A stretch of 64,000 nt of DNA. It comes from a virus. Each line of letters starts with the position of its first letter. The first letter of the stretch is position 1. The notes beneath the pieces are model-generated. The model was not told where the DNA came from. It saw only the letters and a program-made list of their open reading frames with translations, and searched no databases. A program made the position numbers and the translations under genes. Shown in pieces: positions 26,531-35,820 of the stretch. The DNA is taken from positions 1 through 64,000 of IMG/VR virus record IMGVR_UViG_3300042261_002385. One strand, written 5' to 3'.

Positions 26531-27358
26531 TTAGTCAAAAATTTTATACAAGAAAGATTTTATGTTTTCAATCTTATTATCTTCTGGAATATTATAGTCA
26601 TTGAACCAAGGTTGGTTTAACTTCTCCAAATATTTATCATCATTTTTATCAAGCTCAATTATGTATCCAATTAAGTCATCTTCACTATTAAAGTCATAAT
26701 AGTTTACAAAAGATTTAGTGTTAAACTCTTTACCAATTAGTGGATTACCCCAATATATTGGCATTGAATTGACTGTCATTGGTTCCATAATTTTTTCAGT
26801 AGTATAACCCGGATGCTCGGGTCTATACGCATTGTTTTCAAAAGATATTGTAAATTTATACTCTGATTGAAATTGTCTTTTATTTTGTACAGGTCCACCG
26901 ACGTTGTTCATAAATCTACCACCGGAATCAACTTTTTTATATTTTGATAACTTAGTAAAAAAACTATTTCTTCTGTCACAGTTACCATTTGAAACAACAA
27001 AATTGCAAAACTTTCTTTTTGCTAAATTCTTTTCTATCATTTTAGGATTTACTAAATCATAGTATCCATCATATAATAAATAATGTGGAAGACGATAATT
27101 TCTTGAATCATCTAAATAGTCAAAAGAAAAAGAGTAGTCACAATAATCTAAAGGTGGAGCAACGTTTTCTCCGGTATAGAATATTTTCTTACAATTGAGC
27201 TGTTGATGTTGATTACCAAATAAAGAAAAGAATAGATAGTCAGGATTATTTGAAATCTCAACGTCAAAATTTTCTTTAAGTAAATTATAAAAATAGTTGT
27301 CTGTTCTATTGAAACCTCCCCAAAAATCAGAGAAGTTTATTTTAATTTTTTTCTTCAT
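26531..27358 (-). CDS. Alpha-1,3-fucosyltransferase (GT10)
   Basis: 275 aa. The GT10 donor-binding signature is clear: YKFTISFENNAYRPEHPGYTTEKI followed by PIYWGNP (about 167-205), preceded by NGNCDRRNSFFTKLSKYKKVDSGG. Transfers L-fucose from GDP-fucose. The donor is made by Gmd and Fcl in the same operon, so substrate supply and transferase are encoded together. Confidence 0.88.
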   Translation of the reverse strand: MKKKIKINFSDFWGGFNRTDNYFYNLLKENFDVEISNNPDYLFFSLFGNQHQQLNCKKIFYTGENVAPPLDYCDYSFSFDYLDDSRNYRLPHYLLYDGYYDLVNPKMIEKNLAKRKFCNFVVSNGNCDRRNSFFTKLSKYKKVDSGGRFMNNVGGPVQNKRQFQSEYKFTISFENNAYRPEHPGYTTEKIMEPMTVNSMPIYWGNPLIGKEFNTKSFVNYYDFNSEDDLIGYIIELDKNDDKYLEKLNQPWFNDYNIPEDNKIENIKSFLYKIFD

Positions 27359-27359
27359 A

Positions 27360-28061
27360 TTATACTAATATTCTTTTTTCAACTTCCATAAGTTTTCTTT
27401 TATTCCAAGTTATGTCATCCTCAGCCCATTTTGAATTATACGCTTGGTCAGCTTGGTCAGCATTTCTTTTACCAGCTGCATAATGAAGATGTTCAAATGT
27501 AGTCTCATCGTTTAATCTATCATCGTAAAGTAATCCTAAATCTTTTAAGTTCATGTATAACTCACAATCTGAGAACATATGATTATAAGCTGGATGATAT
27601 ATTGTCATATTTAGCTTTTTTAGACAACCATAAGTCATTATAGGTATAGTAATTGCAGCATGTAACATATTGGTAGAATCAGGTAGTTGATATCCATCTC
27701 TGACCATAAGCCCAACATCTCCTTTACCTTCTAATTTATTTACTAAATAAGTGTCCCAACCGTTGGGTGCTAAAAAATCATCTGATGCAAAAACAACTAT
27801 ATCACTATCATTACAACTTCCCATCTTGACACCTAAGTTTGAAGACAGTTGATATGATGGAAAACAAACTCCAATTTTGTTTGTATTGAGTGTAATAAGA
27901 AAATTATTTTTTAAATATTCTTTTAACTCAGAAGCATGTTGTTCCCAGTTGACAGCAACATAAGTCTGTATATTTTGTGGATTGTCAGCTCTCTTAATCC
28001 ATTCAGAGTGCATTTCTTTGAATTGAGCTGGTCTTAAAGTGCACCATAAGATATGTATCAT
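27360..28061 (-). CDS. Putative GT-A glycosyltransferase
   Basis: 233 aa. Features: MIHILWCTLRPAQF start, a Rossmann-like N-terminal half, VVFASDDFLAPNGWD with an acidic metal site near residue 91, then HPAYNHMFSDCELYMNL and TFEHLHYAAGKRN toward the C terminus. Consistent with a GT2-like sugar transferase. Overlaps Glf by 4 bases. Confidence 0.55.
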   Translation of the reverse strand: MIHILWCTLRPAQFKEMHSEWIKRADNPQNIQTYVAVNWEQHASELKEYLKNNFLITLNTNKIGVCFPSYQLSSNLGVKMGSCNDSDIVVFASDDFLAPNGWDTYLVNKLEGKGDVGLMVRDGYQLPDSTNMLHAAITIPIMTYGCLKKLNMTIYHPAYNHMFSDCELYMNLKDLGLLYDDRLNDETTFEHLHYAAGKRNADQADQAYNSKWAEDDITWNKRKLMEVEKRILV

Positions 28062-29158
28062 AAGTCATTTTTAATTTTATTTACGAAATGTAAAGCACTT
28101 TCAATGACTTTGTGCATGTCGTAATATTTATATTCAGCTAATCTACCTCCGAAATAAACATTCGGAATGGTATCAGCTTCATTTTTATATTCTAAATATT
28201 TAGAATTGTTTTCTAAATCATTCACTGGATAATAAGGTTCTGTCTTAGTAGCAACATACTCTATTGGATACTCCCAAGATACCCAAGTTACTTCTGAATC
28301 AGAATTTTCAAAGTGTTTATGTTCTATTATTCTTGTCCAATCAACTTCATCACTGGTATAATTCATCATAGCTACTCCCTGATAATTATCGGCATAAAAT
28401 TTCTTGTGTTCAAATTTAGTTGTTTTATACTCTAATTCTCCAAATTTAAAATTAAAAAATGCATCTATTGGACCTGTATAGATAATTTTATCTGACAAAG
28501 AATCCCAGTGTTTTTTATTACTAAGGTAGTCTTCTTCTAATCGAACTTCAACTCCTTTGAGTAACTTATCAAATATTTGTGTATATCCACCGATTGGAAT
28601 TCCTTGGTATTTATCATTGAAGTAATTATTATCATACGTGAACCTCACCGGAAGTCTTTTAATTATCTCTTTTGGTAAATCTTTAGGATCTTTTTTCCAT
28701 TGTTTCTTTGTATAACCTTTAATTAATTTCTCATAAACGTCTCGACCTACAAGTTTAATTGCTTGTTCTTCAAGATTATTTGGATTATCTATTTCAGAAG
28801 ATTGTTTTTGAATTATGGATTTAGCTTCTTTTGGACTTGTCACACCCCATATTTTGTTGAATGTCCACATATTGAATGGTAAAGAATATAACTCACCATT
28901 GTAATTTGCTACTGGTCTTAAAGTGAAATTATTAAAGTCAACAAACTGATTTATCCAGTTCCAAACCTCATCATTAGATGTGTGAAAAATGTGAGGTCCA
29001 TAAGTATGTATATTTATATTGTCTCGGTTTTCTGTATAGCAATTACCGCCTATATGATTTCTTTTTTCTAGAACTAAACATTTTTTTCCTAACTTGTTTA
29101 ATTCATAAGCACATATTGAACCAAAAAATCCACTTCCAACAATTATAAAATCATACAT
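28058..29158 (-). CDS. glf: UDP-galactopyranose mutase
   Basis: 366 aa flavoenzyme. FAD site GSGFFGSICAYEL with LVLEKRNHIGGNCYTE (7-44); HTYGPHIFHTS; VANYNGELYSLPFNM; GYTKKQWKKDPKDLP; RFTYDNNYF; and the C-terminal PNVYFGGRLAEYKYYDMHKVI. All key Glf motifs are intact. It interconverts UDP-galactopyranose and UDP-galactofuranose, so the glycan probably contains galactofuranose. A galactofuranosyltransferase is presumably among the unassigned transferases here. Confidence 0.95.
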   Translation of the reverse strand: MYDFIIVGSGFFGSICAYELNKLGKKCLVLEKRNHIGGNCYTENRDNINIHTYGPHIFHTSNDEVWNWINQFVDFNNFTLRPVANYNGELYSLPFNMWTFNKIWGVTSPKEAKSIIQKQSSEIDNPNNLEEQAIKLVGRDVYEKLIKGYTKKQWKKDPKDLPKEIIKRLPVRFTYDNNYFNDKYQGIPIGGYTQIFDKLLKGVEVRLEEDYLSNKKHWDSLSDKIIYTGPIDAFFNFKFGELEYKTTKFEHKKFYADNYQGVAMMNYTSDEVDWTRIIEHKHFENSDSEVTWVSWEYPIEYVATKTEPYYPVNDLENNSKYLEYKNEADTIPNVYFGGRLAEYKYYDMHKVIESALHFVNKIKNDL

Positions 29159-29160
29159 AC

Positions 29161-30198
29161 TTATTTTTGATTTTTTATATCATTAATAATCATCAATTTG
29201 ACAAGTTGCTCAAATTTAATTTTAGGTTGCCATCCTAATATATTTTTAGCTTTTGTATAATCACCAAGTAAAATATTTACTTCAGCTGGTCTGTAGTATT
29301 TTTCATCTACTTCTATGATTGTCAATCCGTTATCTAAAATACCTCTTTCAGAAACTCCTTCTCCAACCCAATTGATATTCCATCCACATTCTTTACAAGC
29401 TAATTCGACAAACTCTTTTATAGTATGAGTTTCTCCGGTGGCTAAAACATAATCATCACCTACTTCTTGTTGAAGCATCATCCACATTCCCTCTACAAAA
29501 TCTTTTGCGTGACCCCAGTCTCTCTTAGAATAAAGATTACCTAATTTCAAAATAGGAAAATCTTGACGACCTTCATCTAAGTACTTTTTGATTTTAGCAA
29601 GTCCTAATGTAATTTTTCTAGTAACAAACGTTTCACCTCTTCTTTCACCTTCATGATTAAATAATATACCATTACTAATGTGCATACCGTATGATTCTCT
29701 ATAGTTTTTTGTAATCCAAAGTCCATAAATTTTTGCAACACCATAAGGGCTTCTAGGATGCATTGGTGAAACTTCTGTATATCCAGATTCAGGCATGTTA
29801 TAACCCATACCCCCATATAATTCAGAAGTTGATGCTTGATAAACTTTTGATTTAGGACAGTGGTTTTTTACAGCCTCTAATATAGATAGTGTTCCAAGTC
29901 CATCACACTGAGCAGTATAATAAGGTATTTCAAAACTTACTTTAACATGAGATTGAGCAGCCAAGTTATAAACTTCATCTGGTTGTATTTGTGAAACAAG
30001 ATTAGAAATTACTAATGGATCAGTAACATCTCCGTAATGAAGTGTGAGTTTATCAAAGATGTGGTCTATTCTATCGGTATTAAACGTAGAAGTTCTTCTT
30101 ATAATACCATGCACTTCGTAATCTTTTTCTAGTAATAATTCAGCAAGATGAGATCCATCCATACCTGTAATTCCTGTAATTAGTGCGATTTTTTTCAT
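29161..30198 (-). CDS. gmd: GDP-mannose 4,6-dehydratase
   Basis: 345 aa. NADP motif GITGMDGSHLAELLLEK (8-24), IIRRTSTFNTDRIDHI, AAQSHVKVSFE, STSELYGG, catalytic Tyr/Lys in SPYGVAKIYG, FNHEGERRGETFVTRK and ATGETH are all present. Makes GDP-4-keto-6-deoxymannose, the first step to GDP-L-fucose; Fcl at the operon head completes the pathway. Full length and apparently functional. Confidence 0.95.
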   Translation of the reverse strand: MKKIALITGITGMDGSHLAELLLEKDYEVHGIIRRTSTFNTDRIDHIFDKLTLHYGDVTDPLVISNLVSQIQPDEVYNLAAQSHVKVSFEIPYYTAQCDGLGTLSILEAVKNHCPKSKVYQASTSELYGGMGYNMPESGYTEVSPMHPRSPYGVAKIYGLWITKNYRESYGMHISNGILFNHEGERRGETFVTRKITLGLAKIKKYLDEGRQDFPILKLGNLYSKRDWGHAKDFVEGMWMMLQQEVGDDYVLATGETHTIKEFVELACKECGWNINWVGEGVSERGILDNGLTIIEVDEKYYRPAEVNILLGDYTKAKNILGWQPKIKFEQLVKLMIINDIKNQK

Positions 30199-30199
30199 T

Positions 30200-31069
30200 T
30201 TATATTTTAGTTTTTATATAATCTTTTAGATTTTGTTTAGCAGACCAACCTATTCTATAAAAGGTTTCTTCCCAATTAGATTCGGTGTGAAGTCCTTCAT
30301 TTCTTCTGAGTGGTGTAAATTTAATCTTAGAATCATCATTTTTTACAATCATCATAGCCAAGTCAATAATTTTGATAGGATTTCCCATACCTAAATCAAA
30401 GTTATCAGCTTTCCACTCTCCTTCACTTATCTTTATCAAACCATCACAAATATCATTTACTGATGTAAAATCTCTTGATTGTTGACCATCACCAACTACA
30501 GTCAATTTTTGACCACTTCTCATTTGAGACAAGAATTTAGCAACAACAGTAGCCCATTCACCTTTATTTGGCTCGCGGTTACCGTAAACATTATAGAAGG
30601 TGGCCATAGCACAGTTTAATCCATAACACTCAGCATACATTTTTAAAACACCTTCTCCTACTACTTTTGAAAAAGTGTATGGGCTAATATAATCAGAGCC
30701 ATGATTCTTAGAAGATGTTGTTGAGTATACAACAATACCTGAATCGGATTTGTGTGCGAATTCCATAATTTTCATAGTCCCAAGTGCATTAGACTCAAAC
30801 CACTGCATTGGATCATCAAATGAAGGTTGGATTCTAGCTTCAGCAGCTAAATGAAATATTCTATCATATCTTTTGCCTTTTAAGACATCAAAAATGTGTA
30901 AGATGTCTGATACATAATATTTGGCTTTGGAATTTTTATAATCAATTGAAGATGAGGTAGAACTTAAGTTATCCAGCACATCGACTTCGAATCCTAAGTC
31001 AACTAACTTATCAACTAAATTCGAACCAACAAAACCAAGACCACCAGTTACTAAAACTTTATTTGACAT
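30200..31069 (-). CDS. NAD-dependent sugar epimerase/dehydratase (GalE-like)
   Basis: 289 aa extended SDR. GGLGFVGSNLVDKL (8-21), DNLSS, HLAAEARIQPSF, catalytic SPYTFSK, and a C-terminal RRNEGLHTESNW. Closest in pattern to UDP-glucose/GlcNAc 4-epimerases, which would supply UDP-galactose to Glf, although specificity cannot be read. Its start overlaps the end of Fcl by 11 bases. Confidence 0.8.
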   Translation of the reverse strand: MSNKVLVTGGLGFVGSNLVDKLVDLGFEVDVLDNLSSTSSSIDYKNSKAKYYVSDILHIFDVLKGKRYDRIFHLAAEARIQPSFDDPMQWFESNALGTMKIMEFAHKSDSGIVVYSTTSSKNHGSDYISPYTFSKVVGEGVLKMYAECYGLNCAMATFYNVYGNREPNKGEWATVVAKFLSQMRSGQKLTVVGDGQQSRDFTSVNDICDGLIKISEGEWKADNFDLGMGNPIKIIDLAMMIVKNDDSKIKFTPLRRNEGLHTESNWEETFYRIGWSAKQNLKDYIKTKI

Positions 31070-31979
31070 ACTCTGCGTAAGTTCTTTCTAATCCTTCTCT
31101 TAAAGGTGTTTTATAAACCCAACCTAATTCCTTTAATTTAGAAACGTCAGATAATTTCTTTGGAGTGCCATCTGGCTTGTCTGTATTGAAATAAATATCA
31201 CCTTGGAATCCAATAACATCTTTGACTAAATAGGACAATTCTTTAATTGTTAAATATTCACCTGTTCCAATATTTACTATTTCAGATGAATCATAATTTT
31301 GCATAAGATAGACACAAGCATCAGCTAAATCATCGACATACAAAAATTCTCTCATAGGTGTTCCTGTTCCCCAGATTTCAACTACATCTCTATTTTCAAT
31401 TTTAGCTTCATGAAATTTTCTAATAAGGGCTGGTAAAACGTGTGAGTTATTTAAGTCGTAATTATCGTTTGGTCCATATAAATTTGTTGGCATAACTGAA
31501 ATAAAATTATCACCATATTGTTTATTGAAATCCTGACACATTTTTATACCAGATATTTTAGCTATCGCATAAGCATCATTAGTTGGTTCTAACAAACCAG
31601 TCAAAAGATATTCTTCTTTTATTGGCTGTGAACTTAATTTTGGATAAATACAAGTGGAACCTAAAAAGAGTAACTTTTTACAATGGTTATCATGAGCTGC
31701 TTTGATGATATTTGATTGTATCATTATATTCTCATAGATAAAGTCAGCTCTAAAATCATCATTAGCTTTTATACCACCGACTTTTGCGGCAGCTAAAAAA
31801 ACATACTCAGGCTTTTCAAAGTGAAAAAAATGATTTACTTGAAACTGATTTGTCAAATTCACCTCTTTTCTGGATTTTGTTATTATGTTAGTAAATCCTA
31901 ACTCTTTGAGTTTTCTTACTATTGCTGAACCGACCATTCCATTATGACCAGCTACATAAATTTTTGAATCTTTATTCAT
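31059..31979 (-). CDS. fcl: GDP-L-fucose synthase
   Basis: 306 aa. NADP motif VAGHNGMVGSAIVRKL (9-24), AAAKVGGI, GSTCIYPK, catalytic Tyr/Lys in YAIAKISG, NLYGPND, GTGTPMREFLYVDD and PDGTPKKLSD are all canonical for the 3,5-epimerase/4-reductase WcaG/Fcl. Converts the Gmd product to GDP-L-fucose. First gene of the 18-gene operon, starting just after the terminator that ends the ClpC-like transcript. Confidence 0.95.
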   Translation of the reverse strand: MNKDSKIYVAGHNGMVGSAIVRKLKELGFTNIITKSRKEVNLTNQFQVNHFFHFEKPEYVFLAAAKVGGIKANDDFRADFIYENIMIQSNIIKAAHDNHCKKLLFLGSTCIYPKLSSQPIKEEYLLTGLLEPTNDAYAIAKISGIKMCQDFNKQYGDNFISVMPTNLYGPNDNYDLNNSHVLPALIRKFHEAKIENRDVVEIWGTGTPMREFLYVDDLADACVYLMQNYDSSEIVNIGTGEYLTIKELSYLVKDVIGFQGDIYFNTDKPDGTPKKLSDVSKLKELGWVYKTPLREGLERTYAEYVK

Positions 31980-32007
31980 TTAACAATTCATTTATTTTTT
32001 ATTATAT

Positions 32008-32040
32008 AAAAAAAAAGAGAGAAGTTACTCTCTCTTTTTT
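32008..32040 (-). terminator. Terminator between the ClpC-like gene and the glycan operon
   Basis: GAGAGA (32017-32022) and TCTCTC (32029-32034) pair, extended by A/T runs on both sides, giving a stem of 12 or more pairs ending in U on the minus strand. It closes the ClpC transcript, so the glycan operon needs its own promoter in 31980-32008, where TTTATATAATAA (minus strand) is a weak late-type candidate. Confidence 0.75.
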
Positions 32041-32043
32041 TAA

Positions 32044-34176
32044 TTACTCTTCGGTTTTCTTCTTACGAGTTTTCTTTTTCTTTTCTGATTCAATAGTTAC
32101 TACCATTTTTTCTGACTCACTGTTATAATCAAGAATTAAAGTAGAACCTTTTTCAGGATTATATTGAATAATGTCCTCTGTTAAAACATCTTCAACGTGT
32201 CTTTGTATTGCTCTTTTTAAAGGACGTGCTCCGTATTGTGGATCAAATCCTTCAGAAGCAATATACTCGATAGCAGAGTCAGTAATTGTAAGTTTGAATT
32301 CCATTTTCTCAACTCTTTCAATCAATTTTTCTAATTCAATTTTGATAATTTGATTAATATCATCTTTAGAAAGAGAATTAAACATAACTACATCATCTAC
32401 ACGATTTAAGAACTCAGGTGCAAATTTTTTCTTCAACTCTTTTTCAATCACAGCTTTTGATTCATCTTCAGCTGCTGCTAATTTATTTTTAGTTGAGAAT
32501 CCAACTCCAGTTCCAAAATCTTTCAACTGACGTGAACCAGTGTTTGAAGTCATGATGATAATTGAGTTTTTGAAATTTACTTTACGACCTAAAGAATCTG
32601 TTAATTGGCCATCATCTAAAACTTGTAAAAGTAAATTGAAAACCTCAGGATGAGCTTTTTCAATCTCATCGAGTAAGATTACAGAATAAGGCTTACGTCT
32701 AACTTTTTCAGTTAACTGACCACCTTCATCGTGACCAACATATCCTGGAGGAGCTCCGACTAAACGAGAGACTGCGAATTTCTCCATATACTCAGACATA
32801 TCAATTCTTACAAGTGCATCTTCTGAATCAAAAAGATATTTAGCTAATACCTTTGCCAACTGTGTTTTACCGACACCAGTTGGTCCTAAGAACATAAATG
32901 AACCAATAGGTTTGTTAGGATCTTTTAATCCAACACGACCTCTTTGAATAGCTTTAACAATTTTTCTAACTGCTTCTTCTTGACCAATAACTTTACCAGT
33001 AATTGATGTTCCCATTTTAGCAAGTTTTTCATTTTCATTCTGAGAAACTTTTGTTACCGGAATCCCAGACATCATTGCAACAACTTCGGCTACTGCGTCT
33101 TCATCAACTGTTTGACGATTGTTTTTCTGGTCTTCTTCCCAAGACTTGCGAGCTTTTTCTAAGTCAGTGTTTAATTGTCTTTCAACATCTCTCAACTTAG
33201 CAGCTTCTTCATATTTTTGAGAACGAATTACATCATTTTTCTTTTCTTTAATTTCAATAATCTTTTTTTCAATGTCTGTGATTTCTTTAGGAACATTGAT
33301 ATTAGAAATATGAACTCTTGCTCCTACTTCATCTAAAGCATCAATTGCTTTATCTGGTAAAAATCTATCATTAAGATATCTTTCAGTCAAGTCAACACAA
33401 GCTTTTATAGCAGCATCTGTGTAAGAAACATTGTGATGATGTTCGTAACGGTCTTTAATATTATTCAATATCTGGACAGTCTCTTCAGCAGTAGCTGGCT
33501 CAACTTGCACTTTTTGAAAACGTCTTTCTAAAGCTCCATCTTTTTCAATGTGTTTGCGATATTCATCTAACGTAGTTGCTCCAATGATTTGAATCTCACC
33601 ACGAGCTAAAGCTGGTTTTAACATATTAGATGCATCCAAAGAACCAGAAGCTCCACCTGCACCGATGATAGTATGAATTTCATCAATAAAAAGAATAATA
33701 TCTGGTTCTTTTTCCATTTCAGACATAAGTGCTTTAATACGTTCTTCAAATTGTCCACGATATTTAGTTCCAGCGACCATAGAAGCCAAATCTAACATCA
33801 CAACTCTTTTATTAAAAAGTAATCTTGAAACTTTTCGTTGAACGATTCTCAAAGCCAGTCCTTCAGCAATTGAAGACTTACCAACACCTGGCTCACCAAT
33901 TAAAATTGGGTTATTCTTTTTTCTACGAGAGAGAATTTGTGATACTCTTTCAATTTCTTTTTCTCTACCTACGATTGGATCTAGTCTGCCATCTTCAGCC
34001 ATTTTAGTCAAATCTCGGCTATAAGTGTCCAAAACTGGAGTTTTAGACTTACCTTCATTCTTCTTTGAAGAACTAGAACCAAACTTATCATCATCTTCAT
34101 CATCCTCTAAAGAAGCTTTAATGTCTGGACTTACATAATCTTTACCCTCTAAGTTATTTGTTGTGTTATTCATCAT
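32044..34176 (-). CDS. ClpC-like AAA+ unfoldase lacking the N-domain
   Basis: 710 aa with two ATPase modules. D1 Walker A GEPGVGKS (94-101) and FIDEIHTIIGAGG; a short middle segment with a UVR-like pattern (KYEEAAKLRDVERQL); D2 Walker A GPTGVGKT, VRIDMSEYMEKFA, GYVGHDEGG, LLDEIEKAHPEVF and the C-terminal YGARPLKRAIQ. A GVGF loop in D2 matches the ClpP-docking loop. The usual 140-residue Clp_N repeat domain is absent, replaced by a disordered acidic/Ser/Lys leader (1-50). It may pair with host ClpP to redirect proteolysis, or act as a remodelling factor. Confidence 0.9.
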   Translation of the reverse strand: MMNNTTNNLEGKDYVSPDIKASLEDDEDDDKFGSSSSKKNEGKSKTPVLDTYSRDLTKMAEDGRLDPIVGREKEIERVSQILSRRKKNNPILIGEPGVGKSSIAEGLALRIVQRKVSRLLFNKRVVMLDLASMVAGTKYRGQFEERIKALMSEMEKEPDIILFIDEIHTIIGAGGASGSLDASNMLKPALARGEIQIIGATTLDEYRKHIEKDGALERRFQKVQVEPATAEETVQILNNIKDRYEHHHNVSYTDAAIKACVDLTERYLNDRFLPDKAIDALDEVGARVHISNINVPKEITDIEKKIIEIKEKKNDVIRSQKYEEAAKLRDVERQLNTDLEKARKSWEEDQKNNRQTVDEDAVAEVVAMMSGIPVTKVSQNENEKLAKMGTSITGKVIGQEEAVRKIVKAIQRGRVGLKDPNKPIGSFMFLGPTGVGKTQLAKVLAKYLFDSEDALVRIDMSEYMEKFAVSRLVGAPPGYVGHDEGGQLTEKVRRKPYSVILLDEIEKAHPEVFNLLLQVLDDGQLTDSLGRKVNFKNSIIIMTSNTGSRQLKDFGTGVGFSTKNKLAAAEDESKAVIEKELKKKFAPEFLNRVDDVVMFNSLSKDDINQIIKIELEKLIERVEKMEFKLTITDSAIEYIASEGFDPQYGARPLKRAIQRHVEDVLTEDIIQYNPEKGSTLILDYNSESEKMVVTIESEKKKKTRKKKTEE

Positions 34177-34199
34177 AAGTGTTATTTTTTATCTTTTAT

Positions 34200-34613
34200 T
34201 TATATGTTTTTATTTTTAGAAGTTTCATTAAGTAATTCATCTATGATTTCGTCTCTTCTTTCATCCACTGGTCTTACTTTTGCAAAATCACTAATTATAT
34301 CCATAACTATTAAATTAGTAGTCGGATCTGTAATGATTGATTTTATTCTACAACCGTTAGCCGTAAAACTACTTGAAGACATATTAAATTTATATCCTAT
34401 TGTCTGTGATTGATTTCTTTTATCAAATAAATTAAAGAAATAATCTGAGTTTGTCTTGCTGTAATCTACTGATATTTTTATATCGATTGTTTGACTATTC
34501 TGTTGTATTATTTTAGCGTATCCGTAATTATTATTAGCAGTGTCGATGTTAAATTGAATTCCTATATCTCTAGCTGTAAAATTATCTTCATCTATTTTGA
34601 ACCAATCACCCAT
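34200..34613 (-). CDS. Hypothetical protein, 137 aa, beta-rich
   Basis: Starts MGDWFKIDEDNF; alternating strand pattern through residue 105, then a charged helix ending in Asn/Lys. Abuts the 34613-35203 gene (1-base overlap) and precedes ClpC. A virion or assembly role is possible from the beta layout but unsupported. Confidence 0.5.
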   Translation of the reverse strand: MGDWFKIDEDNFTARDIGIQFNIDTANNNYGYAKIIQQNSQTIDIKISVDYSKTNSDYFFNLFDKRNQSQTIGYKFNMSSSSFTANGCRIKSIITDPTTNLIVMDIISDFAKVRPVDERRDEIIDELLNETSKNKNI

Positions 34614-35203
34614 TAAGCTAATTTAAAGTTTTTTAAGAAGTCTCTTAGGAAAACATTTTTTTCACCTCCAACTATTTTTTTCCATTCTTCATACACTTTT
34701 TTATCCTCTTTTTTGTCAGATGCCTTAATCTGTTGAGCCAACATAAAAGAAGTAGTATAGTAGTCTGAACGGATTAAATCACCATAATTATCGATAACCC
34801 AATCTTCAAAGTCAGGATATTTTTTTCTATTAAAGACTCTTTCATCGGCAATAAAAACTATTGCAGTAAGTTGGTCTCCTAAATCCGGTTCATTAAAAAT
34901 TGCTAAATCTACATTATGTTCTTTAAGTAATTGTAAATGATTATTTAGTGTTCCAAACTGTGAACCATCTTCATTATATTTATAGTTAGTTGTTCCACCG
35001 TTAAGTATGATGAATGTTTTCCAATTATCAGCCCAATCGTCGTAGATTTGAGATGAATTGAGACTCAATTTACTAAGTGAAATTGTCATTTTTACACGTT
35101 GACCATACTCTACGACAGCGTGACCGAATTGTATAGCTTGTTGTATCGGTGAAATGTTGTATGGGACTAATCCATACATTCTAAGTTCTAATTTTTCTTC
35201 CAT
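34613..35203 (-). CDS. PTH2-like (peptidyl-tRNA hydrolase II fold) protein
   Basis: 196 aa. The first 120 residues follow the PTH2 plan: opening strand LRMYGLVPYN, helix with SPIQQAIQFGHAVVEY (19-34; the conserved Q..HA), a Trp-containing turn, KTFIILNGGT, helix, then FNEPDLGDQLTAIVFI (103-118), which resembles the D-x-T-A-I core. The C-terminal 60 residues are extra. Similar proteins occur in other phages. Whether it hydrolyses peptidyl-tRNA is unknown; the fold call is by pattern only. Confidence 0.45.
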   Translation of the reverse strand: MEEKLELRMYGLVPYNISPIQQAIQFGHAVVEYGQRVKMTISLSKLSLNSSQIYDDWADNWKTFIILNGGTTNYKYNEDGSQFGTLNNHLQLLKEHNVDLAIFNEPDLGDQLTAIVFIADERVFNRKKYPDFEDWVIDNYGDLIRSDYYTTSFMLAQQIKASDKKEDKKVYEEWKKIVGGEKNVFLRDFLKNFKLA

Positions 35204-35242
35204 AGAAATTATATAAAATCGCTACTATAAGTTTTAGATAAT

Positions 35243-35749
35243 TTAATTGGTTTGATTTTTATTTACAAATTTGTTTGACAAGTTTCTATTTCCGAATTGC
35301 TTCATACCGGTGACTTCCATCAATAATTTATCAGAGATAAATTTTGGAATTTTGACTTCAAACTCCATAGAAGGAACTTCAATTTCAGCTACAATTAAGT
35401 GATGTCCATTATTAAAGACATCAACTTCCCATTTTAAATCACCATCTGGATAAATTAGTCTTTCTTTAGAAATATATTTAGACTGAGATACTTTGCACCT
35501 TTCAACAAACTGATTAAATTCTTCAGAAGTGATAATCTTTTCATCTTCTTCATTAATACCAGGTGCAATATTTTTCTTGATAGTGTGAACAAAATAAAAT
35601 CCTTTAACATCAGAGTAACATGATCTGGCTCTTTCCCAGATACCTTCTGTGTTTTTTAAATACCATTGAAATATTTCTATGGTTTCAGATGGTTCACCTT
35701 TTGGTATTGCTTTCAAAAGATATTTTCGTTCAATTTCTATATTCATCAA
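35243..35749 (-). CDS. CYTH-domain triphosphate phosphohydrolase
   Basis: 168 aa. The CYTH signature EIERKYLL opens the protein (residues 5-12), followed by WERARSCY, FVHTIKKN, RLIYPDGDLKWEVDVF and AEIEVPS, giving the alternating basic and acidic strand residues of the triphosphate tunnel. Family members hydrolyse inorganic or thiamine triphosphate, or act on RNA 5' ends. Substrate not determinable. Confidence 0.8.
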   Translation of the reverse strand: MMNIEIERKYLLKAIPKGEPSETIEIFQWYLKNTEGIWERARSCYSDVKGFYFVHTIKKNIAPGINEEDEKIITSEEFNQFVERCKVSQSKYISKERLIYPDGDLKWEVDVFNNGHHLIVAEIEVPSMEFEVKIPKFISDKLLMEVTGMKQFGNRNLSNKFVNKNQTN

Positions 35750-35774
35750 ATTACTACCTTAAAAAATTAATAAA

Positions 35775-35797
35775 TAAAAAACCCATCCGAAGATGGG
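35775..35797 (-). terminator. Terminator of the tRNA / giant RNA operon
   Basis: On the minus strand CCCATC-TTCG-GATGGG followed by TTTTTTA (35797 down to 35775): a six-pair stem with a UUCG tetraloop and U tract. It lies 24 bases after the Glu-like tRNA and defines the 3' end of the RNA-only operon. Confidence 0.9.
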
Positions 35798-35820
35798 ATT
35801 TCAGTACACGTCTGGGTTAG

